Source: UBA7239 sp964509075
GTDB taxonomy: Bacteria > Pseudomonadota > Gammaproteobacteria > Pseudomonadales > UBA7239
Assembly: GCA_964509075.1 (NCBI GenBank)
Contig: CAZDWC010000007.1
Location: 1 to 64,000 of the forward strand
DNA: 64,000 bases
Direction of reading: 5' to 3'
The notes under the pieces are model-generated. The model worked only from the letters and a program-made list of their open reading frames with translations, ran no database searches and was not told the DNA's origin. Below, one piece after another: positions 25,879-35,360 of the stretch (position 1 is its first letter; each line of letters starts with the position of its first letter). The translations under genes were made by a program, and so were the position numbers.

Positions 25879-27324
25879 ATGTTGTACTTGCAGCTCCCTC
25901 GATTTGCCGCCCTCGGCGAGACATTTTATTCGCCGGTGCGCATACAGCCATTGCGCGCGGCACGCTGGGCTGCTGTCTCTGCAGGAGCGGCTGATCTTTT
26001 GGGAATTTCCAGCGCATTGGTGAGTGCGGATGCCACGCTGCATTTCTGCAATGGTGTCGTGCCCGGCGATACCCGGCCGCTTGCCATGGTCTATTCCGGC
26101 CACCAGTTCGGTTCCTATAACCCGCGCCTTGGTGATGGTCGCGCCATGCTGCTCGGTGAAATTGAAAACGGCGGGCGGCGCTTTGAAATTCAATTGAAGG
26201 GTGCGGGCCCTACGCCGTATTCGCGTCAGGGTGACGGGCGAGCAGTCTTGCGTTCCAGTATCCGCGAGTTTCTGTGTTCGGAAGCGATGCATGGTCTTGG
26301 CGTGCCTACCACGCGGGCATTGGCTCTGATCAGCAGTGATGAGCCTGTATATCGTGAAACTGTCGAGTCGGGAGCTATGGTGTTACGTGTGTCGCCGTCA
26401 CATATCCGCTTCGGTTCCTTTGAGTATTTTTCGCACACGCAACAGCATGATGCCTTGCGCGTGCTTGCGGATTTCGTGATTGAGCATCACTACCCGGATT
26501 GCCGGGAATCAGCCAATCCCTATGCGGCATTTTTCTCCTGCGTCGTTGAGCGCACGGCGCGCATGATCGCGCACTGGCAGGCAGTAGGTTTCGCACATGG
26601 CGTGATGAATACTGACAACATGTCGATACTCGGTGAAACGTTCGACTACGGCCCCTTCGGTTTTCTGGATGATTACAATCCGGGTTACATCTGCAATCAT
26701 TCCGATTACGCAGGGCGCTACGCCTTTGACCAGCAGCCGGCGATTGGTTTGTGGAATTGCAATGCGCTGGCACATGCGCTGTTGCCGCTGGTGCCAACGG
26801 AATTGCTGCGCGAGGCCTTACAGCGGTATCAGCCTGAGCTGGAGTCGGAATACATGCGTCTGATGCGTGCAAAGCTGGGTTTGCAGCAAGTGCGCCAGGA
26901 AGACGAGCAGCTTCTGGGGCAGCTGTTACAGCTAATGCAACAGTCAGCAGTTGATTACACGATTTTCTTTCGGCATCTCTGTGACTTTTCCCTGTGCGGT
27001 GATAACAGCGCACTGCGCGACTTGTTTGTCGACCGCGATGCGTTTGATATATGGGCAGCGCGATATGCGGCGCGCCTGGATGTGGAGGCTCGTGATGCGG
27101 ATGAGCGCAGCGCCAGCATGCGACTCTCCAATCCGAAATATATCCTGCGCAACTATCTGGCGCAGCAGGCGATAGAAAAGGCGCAGAGCGGCAATGATTT
27201 TAGTGAGGTGGAAAACCTTCTGCAGGTGCTGCGGGATCCTTTTGCCGAACACGCGGCTTTCGAACATTATGCAGATCTGCCGCCAACCTGGGCGAGAGAG
27301 ATTGAGATCAGCTGCTCTTCATGA
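25879..27324 (+). CDS. selO: SelO (YdiU) pseudokinase-fold protein adenylyltransferase
   Basis: A 481-residue member of the SelO/YdiU/UPF0061 family, which transfers AMP to hydroxyl side chains (AMPylation) and is linked to oxidative stress and glutaredoxin. Signature blocks: GHQFGSYNPRLGDGRA, LKGAGPTPYSRQGDGRAVLR, REFLCSEAMHGLGVPTTRAL, FAHGVMNTDNMSILGETFDY and GPFGFLDDYNPGY. It ends EISCSS, where eukaryotic SelO carries selenocysteine; here it is cysteine. The stop lies in a 7-bp hairpin. ATG at 25879 gives the family length. Confidence 0.93.
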   Translation: MLYLQLPRFAALGETFYSPVRIQPLRAARWAAVSAGAADLLGISSALVSADATLHFCNGVVPGDTRPLAMVYSGHQFGSYNPRLGDGRAMLLGEIENGGRRFEIQLKGAGPTPYSRQGDGRAVLRSSIREFLCSEAMHGLGVPTTRALALISSDEPVYRETVESGAMVLRVSPSHIRFGSFEYFSHTQQHDALRVLADFVIEHHYPDCRESANPYAAFFSCVVERTARMIAHWQAVGFAHGVMNTDNMSILGETFDYGPFGFLDDYNPGYICNHSDYAGRYAFDQQPAIGLWNCNALAHALLPLVPTELLREALQRYQPELESEYMRLMRAKLGLQQVRQEDEQLLGQLLQLMQQSAVDYTIFFRHLCDFSLCGDNSALRDLFVDRDAFDIWAARYAARLDVEARDADERSASMRLSNPKYILRNYLAQQAIEKAQSGNDFSEVENLLQVLRDPFAEHAAFEHYADLPPTWAREIEISCSS

Positions 27325-27330
27325 GAGCAG
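27312..27330. other. Hairpin spanning the selO stop codon
   Basis: CTGCTCT and AGAGCAG form a 7-bp perfect stem with a 5-base loop that includes the TGA stop (27322-27324). No T-run follows, so it is not a standard terminator. Probably incidental to the conserved SCSS tail. Confidence 0.35.
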
Positions 27331-27523
27331 ACAGTCTGCCGCACTGTGTTTCATCTGAAGCCGGAAATCATCACGTTCAAACGGGGCAATGGCCAAGGAA
27401 ATTGCAGACTTGAGCAGGGGCAGCTGGCTATACTGTGCGCCCAGAAGGTCAGGCAATTCGGGGTCGGGGCTCCGGGTATTTCCGTATGAAAAGCAGTCGG
27501 CTGGCTGCCATGAACGAGTTTCC

Positions 27524-28447
27524 ATGAATATTGACGTTGTTTCGGTAAAACATTATCTCATTGATCTGCAAAATCGTATCTGCGCCGGGTTGGAGCAGGA
27601 AGACGGCGGCTCGCGGTTTGTGGAAGACGCGTGGCAGCGTGAATCCGGTAGCGACAACAAAGACGCCGGCGGCGGCATCACGCGTGTGTTTGAAAATGGC
27701 GCCGTGTTCGAGAAAGGCGGCGTCAACTTCTCGCACGTCATCGGTAGCCAGATGCCGGCGTCTGCGACAGCACATCGACCGGAACTCGCGGGCCGCGCCT
27801 TCGAGGCCATGGGCGTATCGCTGGTGATACACCCGAAAAATCCCTATGTGCCGACATCACATGCCAACGTGCGATTTTTCATTGCACGCAAAAACGGCGA
27901 GCCGGATGTCTGGTGGTTTGGCGGTGGTTATGACCTGACGCCGTATTACGGTTTTGATGACGACTGCCAACACTGGCATCGCACGGCAAAAAATGCCTGC
28001 GATCCTTTCGGCGATCAGGTTTACGCGAACTACAAGCGCTGGTGCGATGAATATTTTTATCTCAAGCACCGCAACGAGCAGCGCGGTGCCGGCGGCCTGT
28101 TTTTTGATGATCTCAATCATTGGGGCTTTGACAAAAGTTTTGCCTTCATGCAAGCCGTTGGCGACAGCTACCTGCCTGCGTACCGGCCCATCGTCAATCG
28201 CCGCAAGGCAACAGCGTATGGCGAGCGCGAGCGCGAGTTCCAGTTATACCGTCGCGGCCGCTATGTGGAATACAACCTGGTCTACGATCGCGGCACCTTG
28301 TTCGGCCTGCAAACCGGCGGCCGCACGGAATCCATTCTGATGTCATTGCCGCCACTGGTGAGTTGGCAGTACAACTGGCAGCCGGAGCCCGGATCACCGG
28401 AAGCGAAGTTGTACAGCGATTATATTGTGCGGCGCGAGTGGATCTAA
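27524..28447 (+). CDS. hemF: Oxygen-dependent coproporphyrinogen III oxidase
   Basis: Converts coproporphyrinogen III to protoporphyrinogen IX, using O2, in heme synthesis. 307 residues. Conserved blocks: SVIHPKNPYVPTSHANVRFF (substrate-binding region), WWFGGGYDLTPYYGF, the GGLFFDDLNHW segment and RRGRYVEYNLVYDRGT near the C-terminus. ATG at 27524 (MNIDVVSVKHYL). The gap upstream holds a TATACT hexamer at 27429-27434 that could serve as a -10, but no good -35 is at the right distance. It heads a run of five genes, followed by aroE. Confidence 0.93.
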   Translation: MNIDVVSVKHYLIDLQNRICAGLEQEDGGSRFVEDAWQRESGSDNKDAGGGITRVFENGAVFEKGGVNFSHVIGSQMPASATAHRPELAGRAFEAMGVSLVIHPKNPYVPTSHANVRFFIARKNGEPDVWWFGGGYDLTPYYGFDDDCQHWHRTAKNACDPFGDQVYANYKRWCDEYFYLKHRNEQRGAGGLFFDDLNHWGFDKSFAFMQAVGDSYLPAYRPIVNRRKATAYGEREREFQLYRRGRYVEYNLVYDRGTLFGLQTGGRTESILMSLPPLVSWQYNWQPEPGSPEAKLYSDYIVRREWI

Positions 28448-28465
28448 ACAAGAGTGGGTGTGACC

Positions 28466-29293
28466 ATGACAGACCGTTACGCCGTTTTTGGCAACCCGAT
28501 AGCGCACAGCAAGTCGCCACTGATTCACGCTGCGTTTGCAAAGCAGACTGCGCAGGACATGATCTATGATCGCCAACTGGTGGAGGAGGGAAAATTTTCC
28601 GAGGCTGCGCGCGATTTTTTTGCCAACGGCGGCAGCGGCCTGAATATTACCGTGCCGTTCAAACTGGACGCCTACGCCTTCGCCGACACCTTGAGCGAGC
28701 GCGCACAACTAGCTGGCGCCGTCAATGCGCTGAAAAAAATGCCCGATGGAAAAATTCTTGGTGACAACACCGACGGTGCCGGCCTGTTGCGCGACATCAC
28801 GCAGAACCTTGGCTGGACACTGCGCAACAAGCGCGTGCTGGTGCTGGGCGCCGGCGGCGCGGTGCGCGGCGTCATCGCGCCGCTGCTGGCAGAGCAACCG
28901 CAACGCATTGTCATCGCCAATCGCACGCTGGCAAAAGCTGAAGAGCTGGTGCAGTTGTTTGATGCGACGCATTCTGTGCGCGAGAGGAAATTGCGCGCCA
29001 GCAGCTTGCACATTCATGCGCGGCCCTTCGATATTGTCATCAACGGCACCTCCGCGAGTCTGGGCGGTGAGATGCCCGATCTCGACCCTGCGATTCTCAA
29101 TGACGGCGCCTGCTGCTACGACATGATGTACGGCAAAACCCTCACGTCATTTCTGCAATGGGCGAAACAGCACGGCGCGCAAGTCGCCGACGGTCTCGGC
29201 ATGCTGGTGGAGCAGGCGGCTGAAAGTTTTTACCTGTGGCGCGGTGTGCGGCCCGACACCCGCGCTGTCATGACCTCGTTGCGCGACGCATGA
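28466..29293 (+). CDS. aroE: Shikimate dehydrogenase
   Basis: Reduces 3-dehydroshikimate to shikimate with NADPH in aromatic amino acid synthesis. 275 residues. Motifs: VFGNPIAHSKSPLIH (substrate site), LNITVPFK, DNTDGAGLLRD, and the Rossmann loop VLVLGAGGAVRGVI followed by NRTLAKAEEL (the Arg that selects NADPH). hemF-aroE adjacency is common in Pseudomonadales. ATG at 28466. It overlaps the following binding-protein gene by four bases. Confidence 0.95.
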   Translation: MTDRYAVFGNPIAHSKSPLIHAAFAKQTAQDMIYDRQLVEEGKFSEAARDFFANGGSGLNITVPFKLDAYAFADTLSERAQLAGAVNALKKMPDGKILGDNTDGAGLLRDITQNLGWTLRNKRVLVLGAGGAVRGVIAPLLAEQPQRIVIANRTLAKAEELVQLFDATHSVRERKLRASSLHIHARPFDIVINGTSASLGGEMPDLDPAILNDGACCYDMMYGKTLTSFLQWAKQHGAQVADGLGMLVEQAAESFYLWRGVRPDTRAVMTSLRDA

Positions 29294-30162
29294 AAAACCG
29301 ACGGCTTTATAAATCGTTGTTGGCAAGCTTTCTGCTGCTGTTTTCCGGCATCGTCGCCAGTGATGCAGACAAACCGCAACGCATCGTTTCGTTGGGGCTG
29401 TGTACCGACCAGTTGCTGCTGGACATGGTCGATCACACACGTATTGCCGCCATCACGCCGGAAGGCAAGAATCCGTTCGTCTCTTATCGCGCTGCCAACA
29501 CAAACGATGTTGTGATACACAACGCCACGGCAGAAGACATTATCCGTCACCGCCCGGATCTCATTGTCAGCACCACGTTCGGCTCGCCCGACACTGTGCG
29601 CATTCTCAAACACCTCGGTTACCGCGTTGAGGTGTTGCCGTTGCCGCGCAGCATTGCGGAAATTTATCCGCTATTGCAAACCCTCGGGCAATGGGTGGGC
29701 GAACCCGAACGCGCTGCACAGATCGCCGACGATTTGAAAAACAGACTGGCCGCCATTCAGCAATCGCTTGCCGGTGTGCCCGCCGAGCGCGCCGTGATTT
29801 ATTCACCCAACGGTTTTGTCATCGGTAGTGGCACGCTGGAAGATGATGTGCTGCGACTGGCCGGCTACCGCAACATCGCCGCCGAGGCCGGCATAGAACT
29901 GTTTCGTGCGATTTCGCTGGAAACACTCATCACCTGGCAACCGCAACGCATCCTGCTGGAAAATGGCGTCAATAATCGCGATTCCCTCGCACACACCTAC
30001 ATCTACCATCCCGCTCTGCGGCATCTGGTAGGCCCCGGCCACAGCGTGGAAATGCCTGCGCATCTTCGCGATTGTTACGGGCCGGTCACTGCCGATTTCA
30101 TCGCCTACCTCGCCGCGCAGCGCACACCAATAGCGGGTGGCAACACGAGTCCTGCCTTATGA
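29290..30162 (+). CDS. Periplasmic substrate-binding protein of a siderophore/cobalamin-type ABC importer
   Basis: 290 residues, signal peptide (residues ~1-24: RRLYKSLLASFLLLFSGIVAS) followed by a class III binding-protein fold. RIVSLGLCTDQLLL and ITPEGKNPFVSYR at the start, HRPDLIVSTTFG and LGYRVEVLPLPR in the middle, and MYHPAL-type YHPALRHLVG near the C-terminus fit the BtuF/FecB/FhuD group. Ligand uncertain (cobalamin, heme or ferric siderophore). It overlaps aroE and the permease gene by four bases each. Confidence 0.82.
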   Translation: MKNRRLYKSLLASFLLLFSGIVASDADKPQRIVSLGLCTDQLLLDMVDHTRIAAITPEGKNPFVSYRAANTNDVVIHNATAEDIIRHRPDLIVSTTFGSPDTVRILKHLGYRVEVLPLPRSIAEIYPLLQTLGQWVGEPERAAQIADDLKNRLAAIQQSLAGVPAERAVIYSPNGFVIGSGTLEDDVLRLAGYRNIAAEAGIELFRAISLETLITWQPQRILLENGVNNRDSLAHTYIYHPALRHLVGPGHSVEMPAHLRDCYGPVTADFIAYLAAQRTPIAGGNTSPAL

Positions 30163-31178
30163 ATCCTCATTCTCACCATACCGCACACGCATCGCGGTTG
30201 CTGTTGTTGCGCGGCAGTCTGTGTGGCGCCGTGTTGTTGCTGTTTATTGCTGCACTGTATACAGGTCCTGCACACATTTCGCTGGTTCAGGGATTTTTCG
30301 ATGCATGGTCACAACGTGCATCGATTGATGCACTGATCCTGCTCGACGTGCGTCTGCCACGCGCACTGCTTGCTGCGCTCATTGGTGCCACTCTCGGCTT
30401 GTCGGGCGCAGCACTGCAGGGCCTGTTGCGCAATCCACTGGCCGAGCCCGGCATTATCGGCGTCTCCAATTGCGCGGCGCTCGGTGCGGTGATCGTGTTT
30501 TATTTCGGCCTGAGTGCTTACGGCTGGTACGCGCTGCCATTGGGCGGTTTGCTCGGCGCTTTTTTTTCCGTGGTGTGTATTTTTCTGTTGGCCGGCAAAC
30601 AGCGCAATGTAGTGAGTCTGGTGCTGGCGGGCATTGCGGTGAATGCGATTGCCGGCGCCTTGATCGCACTCGCGCTCAATTTCGCGCCCAATCCTTATGC
30701 CATGCAGGAAATTATTTTCTGGCTGCTGGGCTCCGTCTCCAATCGCAGCATGCAGGACGTGTGGATGCTGCTGCCGTTCACGGCTGTCGGCTGGAGCATG
30801 ATTTTTGCCAGCGGTCGTTTCCTGGATGCACTGACACTCGGTGAAGAAACTGCGCAGTCGCTGGGTTTCAACATCGCGCGCCTGCGCTGGCTGATTGTGC
30901 TCGGCATTGCCGCCTGTGTCGGCGCGGCGGTTTCCGTCAGCGGCAACATCGGCTTTGTCGGCCTGGTCGTGCCGCATTTGCTGCGGCCGCTGGTGGGTTA
31001 TGAACCGCGTCGCCTGCTCGGCGTCAGTGCACTGGGTGGCGCATTGTTATTGCTGTTGGCGGATATTGCCGTGCAATTGCTGTCGCAAGGCGGCGAATTG
31101 AAAGTCGGTGTGGTGACGGCACTGGTCGGCGGCCCGTTTTTTCTCTATCTCATTCTGCGCACGCGCAATTACTGGTGA
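30159..31178 (+). CDS. FecCD-family ABC transporter permease
   Basis: 339 residues with about ten hydrophobic helices, the BtuC/FhuB/FecC fold. Family marks: DVRLPRALLAALIGATLGLSG (residues ~60-80), LQGLLRNPLAEPGIIGVSNCA, VSLVLAGIAVNAIAGAL, a QSLGFNIARLR-type cytoplasmic loop, and ATP-coupling GNIGFVGLVVPHLLRPLVGYE. It overlaps the binding-protein gene upstream and the ATPase gene downstream. Inner membrane; substrate as for the binding protein. Confidence 0.93.
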   Translation: MNPHSHHTAHASRLLLLRGSLCGAVLLLFIAALYTGPAHISLVQGFFDAWSQRASIDALILLDVRLPRALLAALIGATLGLSGAALQGLLRNPLAEPGIIGVSNCAALGAVIVFYFGLSAYGWYALPLGGLLGAFFSVVCIFLLAGKQRNVVSLVLAGIAVNAIAGALIALALNFAPNPYAMQEIIFWLLGSVSNRSMQDVWMLLPFTAVGWSMIFASGRFLDALTLGEETAQSLGFNIARLRWLIVLGIAACVGAAVSVSGNIGFVGLVVPHLLRPLVGYEPRRLLGVSALGGALLLLLADIAVQLLSQGGELKVGVVTALVGGPFFLYLILRTRNYW

Positions 31179-31975
31179 ATAGTGTGACTGCACTGCTGCA
31201 TGCCCGCGACATTTCCCACGCCATCGACGGCATCGATATCCTGCGCAAGATGAGTGTGCAGGTGCAACGTGGTGAACTGGTCGGGCTGATCGGCCCCAAC
31301 GGCGCCGGCAAGAGCACGCTGTTGCGGTTTCTCTGTGGCGTGGAAACACCGGCAAGTGGTGAGGTTTTCTGGAACGGACAAGTCTTGCACCACATTTCTG
31401 CCGAACAACGCGCGCGCCAGATCGGCTATCTCGTACAGGGCGCGCGGGCGCACTGGCCGATGTCGGTGCAGCGTGTGATTGAACTGGGGCGCCTGCCGTA
31501 TCAAGGTTTTTTGTCGCGCAGTACCGCAGCAGATTGCGCAGCGGTTGCGCGCGCCATGCAGATGACTGAGGTCGCTGCGTACCGGAACCGTATTGCCACC
31601 ACCTTGTCCGGCGGCGAACAGACACTGGTGATGCTGGCGCGCATCTTTGCCACCGAGCCGCAACTGCTGTGCGCCGACGAGCCTGTGGCCGCGCTGGATC
31701 CGTATCATCAGCTACACGTTATGGAATTACTGCGCGCGCAGGCGCAGGGCGAAAATTCCGCTGTCGTGGTGTTGCATGATCTCGCTCTGGCCGCGCGCTA
31801 TTGTGATCGACTCTACCTGTTTCGCCACGGTGAAATTTTTGCCAGCGGCACACCGGCACAGGTGCTGACACAGGACAACTTGCGCGCTGTCTACGGCATT
31901 GAAAGTCGTATTACCTGCGATGAAAACGGCGTGAATGTCACCGCGGTAAGACGCGTATACGAAGGGCATCCCTGA
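31175..31975 (+). CDS. ABC transporter ATP-binding protein (iron-chelate/cobalamin type)
   Basis: 266 residues. Walker A GPNGAGKSTLLR (residues ~44-55), signature LSGGEQTLVMLARIFA, Walker B LLCADEPVAALDP, switch His VVVLHDLALAARYCD. The C-terminal segment AQVLTQDNLRAVYGIE matches BtuD/HmuV/FecE relatives. It starts with a GTG overlapping the permease stop. Last gene of the hemF-aroE-importer run; the neighbour on the other strand converges on it. Confidence 0.92.
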   Translation: MNSVTALLHARDISHAIDGIDILRKMSVQVQRGELVGLIGPNGAGKSTLLRFLCGVETPASGEVFWNGQVLHHISAEQRARQIGYLVQGARAHWPMSVQRVIELGRLPYQGFLSRSTAADCAAVARAMQMTEVAAYRNRIATTLSGGEQTLVMLARIFATEPQLLCADEPVAALDPYHQLHVMELLRAQAQGENSAVVVLHDLALAARYCDRLYLFRHGEIFASGTPAQVLTQDNLRAVYGIESRITCDENGVNVTAVRRVYEGHP

Positions 31976-31993
31976 TCCTGCCCTGACGGCGAA

Positions 31994-32464
31994 CTACATG
32001 ATCCCGGGCTGGTTGTGCTCGCGGATCATGTTGATCCTGTGTTGAAGATAAATGACTTGCAGCAGGAAGGTCCAGAAGGCGTTGAAATGGTAGTTTTCTG
32101 CAGCCGCACCCAGTAACACATGTAAAGCACTGCGAAAACGGAAGAGCCAGAACAGTGCCATGATGTTAATGGCCATCGACAATACATTCACCGTGGCTTC
32201 CAGTGATGTATTGTCGGGCTGCGCGGCCAGCGCAATGGCCAGCACAAGCGTAATGGCAAAGCCGCCCAGATTCAGGTGCATGAAACGCGGATCAATACCC
32301 TGCCCTTCGGGCAATAATGTATTGAGAATACGCGAGCGCGAATACATCCACCACCAGCCGTATATGCCCAGTGTTGCCACCGACAGCAGCAGAATTTGCA
32401 ACAGACTGACGGCAGGAAAGCGCTCGAATGCGCGCAACGGATTTTCTGCAGGGAATGAAAGCAT
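31994..32464 (-). CDS. Small multi-pass membrane protein
   Basis: 156 residues, three to four hydrophobic helices; the stretch GIYGWWWMYSRSRILN in the first third resembles DUF4234-type membrane proteins. No function known. Its start codon shares one base with the ridA stop (TGATG), so it is the last member of the rpoZ-spoT-ridA run. Confidence 0.6.
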   Translation of the reverse strand: MLSFPAENPLRAFERFPAVSLLQILLLSVATLGIYGWWWMYSRSRILNTLLPEGQGIDPRFMHLNLGGFAITLVLAIALAAQPDNTSLEATVNVLSMAINIMALFWLFRFRSALHVLLGAAAENYHFNAFWTFLLQVIYLQHRINMIREHNQPGIM

Positions 32465-32847
32465 CAGATAACCATCACGCCGTCCATTTCCACCTGCGCA
32501 GCGCGCGGCAGGCTGGCGACACCGACAGCGGCGCGCGCGGGATACGGTTGTGCAAAATAGGTGGCCATCACTTCATTCACCAGCGCGAAGTGCGCAAGAT
32601 CGGTGAGAAAAATGTTGAGCTTGACGATGTCTTTCAGGCAGCCACCGGCCGCTTCACACACGGCAGAAAGGTTTTCGAATACCTGGACGATTTGTGCGCG
32701 CATGTCGCCTTCCACCATCTGCATGCTGGCAGGGTCGAGCGGGATCTGGCCGGAGAGGTACACGGTATTGTTGACCTTGACCGCTTGCGAGTATGTGCCG
32801 ATAGCGGCGGGAGCTTTCTCGGTCTGGATAACAGCTTTGTTGGTCAT
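32464..32847 (-). CDS. ridA: RidA-family enamine/imine deaminase
   Basis: 127 residues. Hydrolyses reactive enamines and imines such as 2-aminoacrylate released by PLP enzymes. TEKAPAAIGTYSQAVKVNNT at the start, LSGQIPLDP, VVKLNIFLTDLAHF-type strand and the end PYPARAAVGVASLPRAAQVE with the substrate-binding Arg are all present. It lies 33 bases downstream of spoT, the usual order. Confidence 0.95.
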   Translation of the reverse strand: MTNKAVIQTEKAPAAIGTYSQAVKVNNTVYLSGQIPLDPASMQMVEGDMRAQIVQVFENLSAVCEAAGGCLKDIVKLNIFLTDLAHFALVNEVMATYFAQPYPARAAVGVASLPRAAQVEMDGVMVI

Positions 32848-32880
32848 GATGGTTCCTGCAAATACAAGGTGGTGGACAAA

Positions 32881-35007
32881 TCAGTTTTTGACGCGCGTGG
32901 TGCGTATCACCGGGCGCAAGCTGCGGATGCGACGCATGATGTTGGCCAGATGGATCCGGTTGCGCACGGAAATGGACAGCGTGATGACATTGAAGCCGGC
33001 ATCTTTTTCATCCAGGGCAATCTTGTCGATATTGGCTTCCATTTCGGTAATCTTGGTGGCGAGTTGCGCAATGATGCCGCGCTCATTGTTCACTTCCACG
33101 CGGATGTCGACGATGAATTCTCCCGCCACATCCGGCGACCAGTTGACGATCATGCACTTTTCCGGATTCTCGCGCATGTCGGCGATGTTCTTGCACGTGT
33201 CGGTGTGCACTACCAGGCCGCGACCGGCGCTGATGTGGGCGATGATCGGATCGCCGGGAATCGGTCGGCAGCACTTGGCAAAGCTGATCACCATGCCGTC
33301 GGCGACATCAATCATCAGCGGCGCCTGCGCGCGGCGTTGCACTTTGCCGCTCGCCTGCTGCTGTACATCCTCCGGTACCAGTCGTTTGGCGACGACGTAG
33401 GCGACACGGTTGCCGAGACCGATGTCTTCGAGAATGTCGTCGAGATAACTGACGTTCGCCTGCTTCAACAGATCGTTGATGCGTTCCTGTGGTATGGCTG
33501 TCAGTGTCGTGCCGAGACCGAGAATGGCTTTTTCCAGCAGGCGGCGACCGAGCTCGATGGATTCTGCGTGCAGCTGCGTTTTCATGAAGTGACGAATGGA
33601 GCTGCGCGCCTTGCCAGTGGTGACAAAGTTGAGCCAGGCAGGATTCGGTTGTGCGCCAGGTGCGGTGACAATGTTGACTGTCTGGCCGCTTTGCAATACT
33701 TGCGACAGCGGTGCGAGTTGGCGATTGATGCGACAAGCCACGCAGCTGTTACCGATATCGGTGTGAACGGCGTAGGCGAAATCCACCGCTGTTGCGCCGG
33801 CAGGCAACTCAATGATTTCGCCGTTCGGTGTGAATAAATATACTTCGTCAGGAAACAGATCGACTTTTACATGTTCGATGAATTCCAGCGAATTGCCGGC
33901 ACGCTGCTGCATTTCAAGCAGGCCTTTGATCCACTCGCGTGCGCGCACTTCGCTGGCTGTCGGTTTGTTGTCATCATCGCTTTTGTACAGCCAGTGCGAA
34001 GCGACGCCGCTCTCGGCGACAATATCCATTTCGCGCGTGCGGATCTGCACTTCAATCGGCAGGCCGTGCATGCCGATCAATACCGTGTGCAGCGACTGGT
34101 AGCCATTGGCTTTGGGAATGGCGATGTAGTCGCGGAATTCGCCGTGCACCGGCTTGTACAGACTGTGAATGGCGCCGAGCACCCGGTAACAGGTATCGAC
34201 ACTGTCGACGACAATGCGAAACGCATACACGTCCATGATGTCGGAAAACGATTTGCGCTTGCTGCGCATTTTCATGTAGATGCTGTAGAGGTGTTTTTCT
34301 CGGCCGCTGACTTCTGCGTCGTGACCCTCCTGGGCCAGGCAGCGCTTGATGTTGTCTTCAATCTTGCCCACCACTTCCTTGCGATGACCGCGCGCTGCGC
34401 GCACGGCAGCAGCAATGCGGCTGGCGCGCATCGGGTGCAACGCCTGAAAGCCCAGATCCTGAAACTCGACGCGCAAGCTGTTCATGCCCAGTCGATTCGC
34501 AATCGGTGCGTAAATTTCCAGTGTCTCGCGCGCAATGCGCCGTCGCTTGTCGGGTTTCAGCACGCCCAGCGTGCGCATGTTGTGCAGGCGGTCGGCGAGC
34601 TTGACGAGAATGACGCGAATATCCTTCGCCATCGCCATCGTCATTTTCTGGAAGTTTTCCGCCTGCGCTTCCGCCTTGGAATTGAATTCGATTTGCGTGA
34701 GCTTGCTGACGCCATCCACCAGTTCGGCCACTGTGTTGCCGAACTGTGCTGCCAGCGCGGCCTTGCTGATGCCGGTGTCTTCAATGACATCGTGCAGCAG
34801 GGCGGCGATCAGGCTGTGATGATCGAGACGCAGGTCGGCAAGAATGCCGGCAACGGCAAGCGGGTGGGTGACATAGGGTTCGCCACTGCGGCGCTTCTGC
34901 CCGTCGTGCGCCTGTTCAGCGTAGTGGTAGGCGCGGCGTATCTGGCTGACGTGGGCAGGCGTGAGATAGGAGGACAGCTTGTCGCAAAAGGCGTCGATGG
35001 CTGGCAA
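32881..35007 (-). CDS. spoT: Bifunctional (p)ppGpp synthase/hydrolase SpoT
   Basis: 708 residues. The hydrolase domain (residues ~25-180) keeps the metal-binding HD pair in LIAALLHDVIEDTG and is therefore likely active. The synthetase domain has VSGREKHLYSIYMKM, DVYAFRIVV and PKANGYQSLHTVLIGMHG. A TGS domain (YLFTPNGEIIELPAGATAVD) follows, then a CC/zinc-finger-like region and a C-terminal ACT domain (VEVNNERGIIAQLATKITEM). The start is a TTG at 35007 with GAGG eight bases upstream. rpoZ ends 20 bases upstream. Confidence 0.95.
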   Translation of the reverse strand: MPAIDAFCDKLSSYLTPAHVSQIRRAYHYAEQAHDGQKRRSGEPYVTHPLAVAGILADLRLDHHSLIAALLHDVIEDTGISKAALAAQFGNTVAELVDGVSKLTQIEFNSKAEAQAENFQKMTMAMAKDIRVILVKLADRLHNMRTLGVLKPDKRRRIARETLEIYAPIANRLGMNSLRVEFQDLGFQALHPMRASRIAAAVRAARGHRKEVVGKIEDNIKRCLAQEGHDAEVSGREKHLYSIYMKMRSKRKSFSDIMDVYAFRIVVDSVDTCYRVLGAIHSLYKPVHGEFRDYIAIPKANGYQSLHTVLIGMHGLPIEVQIRTREMDIVAESGVASHWLYKSDDDNKPTASEVRAREWIKGLLEMQQRAGNSLEFIEHVKVDLFPDEVYLFTPNGEIIELPAGATAVDFAYAVHTDIGNSCVACRINRQLAPLSQVLQSGQTVNIVTAPGAQPNPAWLNFVTTGKARSSIRHFMKTQLHAESIELGRRLLEKAILGLGTTLTAIPQERINDLLKQANVSYLDDILEDIGLGNRVAYVVAKRLVPEDVQQQASGKVQRRAQAPLMIDVADGMVISFAKCCRPIPGDPIIAHISAGRGLVVHTDTCKNIADMRENPEKCMIVNWSPDVAGEFIVDIRVEVNNERGIIAQLATKITEMEANIDKIALDEKDAGFNVITLSISVRNRIHLANIMRRIRSLRPVIRTTRVKN

Positions 35008-35027
35008 TCAGGCCGTCCTCGCGGTGA

Positions 35028-35303
35028 TCAGTCCGCGTCGTCTTCCGGCGCGTGGACGTTCTCGAAAGCCTGTTCGGCCAGATGTTTGAAGCGGTCTTCC
35101 GGCTGCTCTTCAAGCACTTCCGGGGTGACCAGGCCGAGCTCGATTTCGCGCAGGGCGACAACGGTCGGTTTGTCATTTTCCCAGGGAACCATCGGCTCGC
35201 GGCCTTTCACGGCCAGCTGGCGGGCGCGCTTGGTGCCGACCATGACCAGTTCAAAGCGGTTTTCTACGTGTTCGAGACAATCTTCTACGGTAATGCGTGC
35301 CAT
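35028..35303 (-). CDS. rpoZ: RNA polymerase omega subunit
   Basis: 91 residues. ARITVEDCLEHVENRFELVM and RARQLAVKGREP are the core omega sequence, and the acidic C-terminus is normal for the family. It assists assembly of RNA polymerase and its response to ppGpp, made by the next gene. A possible promoter is at 35361-35389. Confidence 0.95.
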   Translation of the reverse strand: MARITVEDCLEHVENRFELVMVGTKRARQLAVKGREPMVPWENDKPTVVALREIELGLVTPEVLEEQPEDRFKHLAEQAFENVHAPEDDAD

Positions 35304-35360
35304 GTTGTGACCTTCACTGTGCGCGGGGCCTGAGGCTTGCCGCGTGCAAACGGGTCTGAC

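Noticed and set aside
25749..29290. Cobalamin riboswitch or Fur box before the importer genes
   Set aside because: No conserved adenosylcobalamin element or Fur-box-like palindrome was seen upstream of hemF, aroE or the importer.
32428..35310. Two long antisense open frames opposite spoT (about 470 and 480 codons)
   Set aside because: spoT has complete domain structure on the other strand; the antisense frames show His/Ala-rich low-complexity composition typical of GC-rich shadow frames.
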